From assembly GCA_937897585.1 (NCBI GenBank), contig CALCNY010000253.1:1-8898 (forward strand): a DNA stretch of 8,898 bases, in the 5' to 3' direction. The DNA comes from an uncultured Chitinophagaceae bacterium (lineage in GTDB: Bacteria; Bacteroidota; Bacteroidia; Chitinophagales; Chitinophagaceae). A program made the translations under genes and the position numbers. Below the pieces are notes generated by a model that made no database searches, was not told the DNA's origin, and worked only from the letters and a program-made list of their open reading frames with translations. Below, piece by piece: positions 7,280-8,898 of the stretch (positions are counted from its first letter, which is position 1; every line of letters starts with the position of its first letter).

Positions 7280-7439
7280 GCCCCCTCAATCCCCCAAGGG
7301 GGAAGTCGATTGTGTTATGCTGGGTTTTCTCAGTAAAAAATAATTTCGATTACAATAAAGATTTTATTTAGAGCGATGAGTTTTATATGACACCCTAAAT
7401 AATACACAATCAACTTCCCCCTTGGGGGATTGAGGGGGC
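7280..7439. repeat. 160-bp element with 36-bp terminal inverted repeats (MITE- or REP-like)
   Basis: The left arm 7280-7315 and right arm 7404-7439 are reverse complements over 36 bp with one mismatch (the C at 7307 faces the T that replaces it in the right arm). Each arm has a C/G-rich outer half built on CCCCCTCAATCCCCC and AAGGGGGAAG, and an AT-richer inner end (GATTGTGT). The 88-bp interior is AT-rich and has no open frame of note; it carries a small AATAAA-GAT-TTTATT palindrome at 7354-7368. Such C-run palindromes are, from memory, common as dispersed intergenic repeats in Bacteroidota. I see no transposase and no clear target-site duplication. Transcribed, the arms would form a very stable hairpin 8 nt after the DUF4139 stop. 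It could end transcription, although no T-tract follows. Confidence 0.75.
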
Positions 7440-7459
7440 CATCCCTTTGGGGGATTGAG
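7417..7459. repeat. Short tandem duplication at the edge of the inverted repeat
   Basis: The right arm contains CCCCCTTGGGGGATTGAG at 7417-7434. A shortened variant, CCCTTTGGGGGATTGAG, follows at 7443-7459, ending 25 bp after the first copy ends. The left arm has no matching second copy. This suggests repeat expansion, nested insertion of the same unit, or a remnant of an adjacent element. Confidence 0.6.
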
Positions 7460-7562
7460 TGAACTCTTAACATTCGCGTAACAATTAGTTAACAAACAAG
7501 TAATCTCTTCTAGGGTATTTTTCCTGTTACAATCATTTCTTTTGCATCTTAAAATTCTTTGT

Positions 7563-8898
7563 ATGTGTAAGAAAATCGTTTTGAGTCTATTTGTAGTGTT
7601 CTTTACTATTGTTCAAATCCAGGCTCAAAAAGCAAAAATTACCGGTAAAGTATTGAGTAGTAAAACTGGTGAAGCCCTTATTGGTGCTACGATTACGCTA
7701 GATGGGGCAAAGAAAACAGTAAAGAGTGATCAGAATGGATTTTACTCTATATCTGGATTAGAAAAGGGAAGTTATCAGATAACTGCATCTTATGTTTCTT
7801 ATTCAAAAAAGACAATTCCAGGAATTGATGTGAAAGAAAATGAAGTTGTTAATCAGGATATCGTAATGGATAAAGGTGGCGATATGAGTGCTGTGGTAGT
7901 AAAAAGTAGTGGTGGCTTAAGCAAACCAAAAGAAACGGTAAACTCTTTGTTGATTGCACAAAAAAACAGTTCAAGTGTTAGTGATGGCATCTCGGCCGAA
8001 GCAATTAAAAAAACTCCAGACAGAAATACAAGTGATATCTTAAAAAGAGTAAGTGGTGCAAGTATCCAAGATGATAAATTTGTTATTGTAAGAGGATTGA
8101 ATGATCGTTATAATGCAGCTTTTTTAAATGGAGCACCTTTGCCAAGCACAGAAGGAGATAGAAAAGCCTTTTCTTTTGATATTTTTCCGGCAAACATGCT
8201 TGATAATTTGATTATTATTAAAACCGCAACTCCTGATTTGCCTGCTGAGTTTGCTGGAGGTATCATCCAAATAAATTCAAAAGACATTGTTCAGAAAAAT
8301 TTTCAATCTGTAACTTTTGGAGCTGGTTTTAATACTATTACCACTTTTAAAAACTTTTCAACTTACTTTGGTGGTGGTTTAGATTTCGTGGGTATCGATG
8401 ACAAAACACGTGCACTTCCTTCTTTTATTCCCAATACCGAGAATTTTCCTCAACCTGCAAGTACACAACCTTATCTTGCTAAAAGATGGTATAACGAATG
8501 GGCTACTCACAACATCCAAGCATTTACAAATTTGAATTTTCAATATGTTAATGGAAGAAATTTTCAAAGAAAAGGGAAAGACTTTTTTGGTAGTTTGTTC
8601 TCAGTAACCTACAGCAGAAATTATACTACTTCAAATGGATTGAACAGAGAGCATCAAGAGGCGAGTTTGAATGACACATCAGGTATTAAAACTGAATTTT
8701 CTCAAACAAATAATGCGATAAATGTATTAGTAGGTTTGTTAGGAAATTTTTCTTTAAAAATCAATGACAGAAACTCAATTAGTTTTAAAAATATTTACAG
8801 TATCAATTCAGAAGATAAAGTAATTACTAGATCAGGTTATGGTGATTTATCAGAATCTGATCCGCTTTATTCAACAGGAAAATCACTTTGGTTTACTA
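7563..8898 (+). CDS. TonB-dependent outer-membrane receptor, N-terminal part (3' end outside window)
   Basis: This is an energised outer-membrane transporter that uses TonB to import a large substrate, which cannot be told from this sequence. The frame is open from ATG 7563 to the window edge, giving 445 residues; complete members commonly approach or exceed 900. A signal peptide covers about 1-21 (MCKKIVLSLFVVFFTIVQIQA, cut before Q22). A carboxypeptidase-regulatory-like beta domain spans about 26-103 (TGKVLSSKTGEALIGATITL, DQNGFYSISGLEKGSYQI). A TonB-box-like stretch, MSAVVVKS, is at 108-115. The plug domain runs about 135-241, with DILKRVSGASIQ, VRGLNDRYNAAFLNGAPLPS (176-195) and PDLPAEFAGGIIQI (224-237). 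Barrel strands start after about 245. The start is chosen because the signal peptide begins there. No SusD-like partner lies upstream; whether one follows cannot be seen. The gene is separated from the DUF4139 gene by the repeat element, so it is probably its own transcription unit. Confidence 0.92.
   Translation, partial: MCKKIVLSLFVVFFTIVQIQAQKAKITGKVLSSKTGEALIGATITLDGAKKTVKSDQNGFYSISGLEKGSYQITASYVSYSKKTIPGIDVKENEVVNQDIVMDKGGDMSAVVVKSSGGLSKPKETVNSLLIAQKNSSSVSDGISAEAIKKTPDRNTSDILKRVSGASIQDDKFVIVRGLNDRYNAAFLNGAPLPSTEGDRKAFSFDIFPANMLDNLIIIKTATPDLPAEFAGGIIQINSKDIVQKNFQSVTFGAGFNTITTFKNFSTYFGGGLDFVGIDDKTRALPSFIPNTENFPQPASTQPYLAKRWYNEWATHNIQAFTNLNFQYVNGRNFQRKGKDFFGSLFSVTYSRNYTTSNGLNREHQEASLNDTSGIKTEFSQTNNAINVLVGLLGNFSLKINDRNSISFKNIYSINSEDKVITRSGYGDLSESDPLYSTGKSLWFT

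Larger units (their letters stand above)
7272..7562. other. Non-coding region with inverted-repeat element before the receptor gene
   Basis: These 291 bases hold no convincing gene. The left part is the 160-bp inverted-repeat element (7280-7439), followed by a degraded repeat copy (7443-7459). The remaining stretch of about 100 nt is AT-rich and must include any promoter of the receptor gene. TATTTTTC at 7516-7523 and TTCTTTTG at 7537-7544 each differ at one fixed base from TAnnTTTG, but neither has a good TTTG box at the proper distance, so no promoter is called. No Shine-Dalgarno sequence precedes the ATG at 7563. Confidence 0.6.

Noticed and set aside
7280..7459. Possible CRISPR array or tandem repeat array
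   Set aside because: There are only two inverted arms plus one degraded copy, with no regular direct repeats and spacers, and no cas gene nearby.
7516..7544. Promoter for the receptor gene at TATTTTTC or TTCTTTTG
   Set aside because: Both resemble the -7 box, but no TTTG-type upstream box lies 19-21 nt before either, so neither can be called.
8379..8567. Minus-strand open frame of 62 codons
   Set aside because: It lies wholly within the receptor coding sequence, opposite strand, and its Cys/Lys/Ile-rich translation has no family features.

Overview
The window is AT-rich DNA, apparently from a member of the Bacteroidota. The case for this rests on protein style (a TonB-dependent receptor with an N-terminal carboxypeptidase-regulatory-like domain, the Bacteroidota versions of MreC, PBP2 and RodA), start codons without clear Shine-Dalgarno sequences, and a C-rich palindromic intergenic repeat of a kind I recall from these genomes. 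A Chitinophagales or Sphingobacteriales-type lineage is plausible, but I cannot fix the family. All genes read on the + strand.

Positions 2-5516 hold the cell-elongation (rod shape) cluster in its classical order: the 3' half of mreB, then mreC, mreD, mrdA (PBP2) and rodA. Intergenic gaps are 67, 6, 72 and 9 nt, which suits one transcription unit. MreB filaments direct the machine from the cytoplasm. MreC and MreD link filament and enzymes across the inner membrane. RodA polymerises glycan strands from lipid II, and PBP2 crosslinks them. mreC and mrdA both start with GTG. Each has an in-frame stop a few codons upstream, so the starts are well constrained.

Positions 5604-7271 encode an exported DUF4139-family (MuiA-like) protein of 555 residues. 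It has a signal peptide, a central coiled coil, and an unusual internal segment that looks like the TonB-box region of an outer-membrane receptor. A 10-bp inverted repeat ends exactly at its start codon.

Positions 7272-7562 are non-coding. They contain a 160-bp element bounded by 36-bp inverted repeats (one mismatch) with C/G-rich termini, plus a degraded extra copy of part of the repeat just beyond it. From 7563 to the window end runs the N-terminal part of a large TonB-dependent outer-membrane receptor: signal peptide, regulatory-like beta domain, plug and the first barrel strands. It is cut by the window edge.

Most of the window is conventional. The parts that merit a second look are the inverted-repeat element, the receptor-like motif inside the DUF4139 protein, the structured leader of that gene, and lineage-type extensions in PBP2 and RodA. 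I found no CRISPR array, RNA gene, transposase or defence system.
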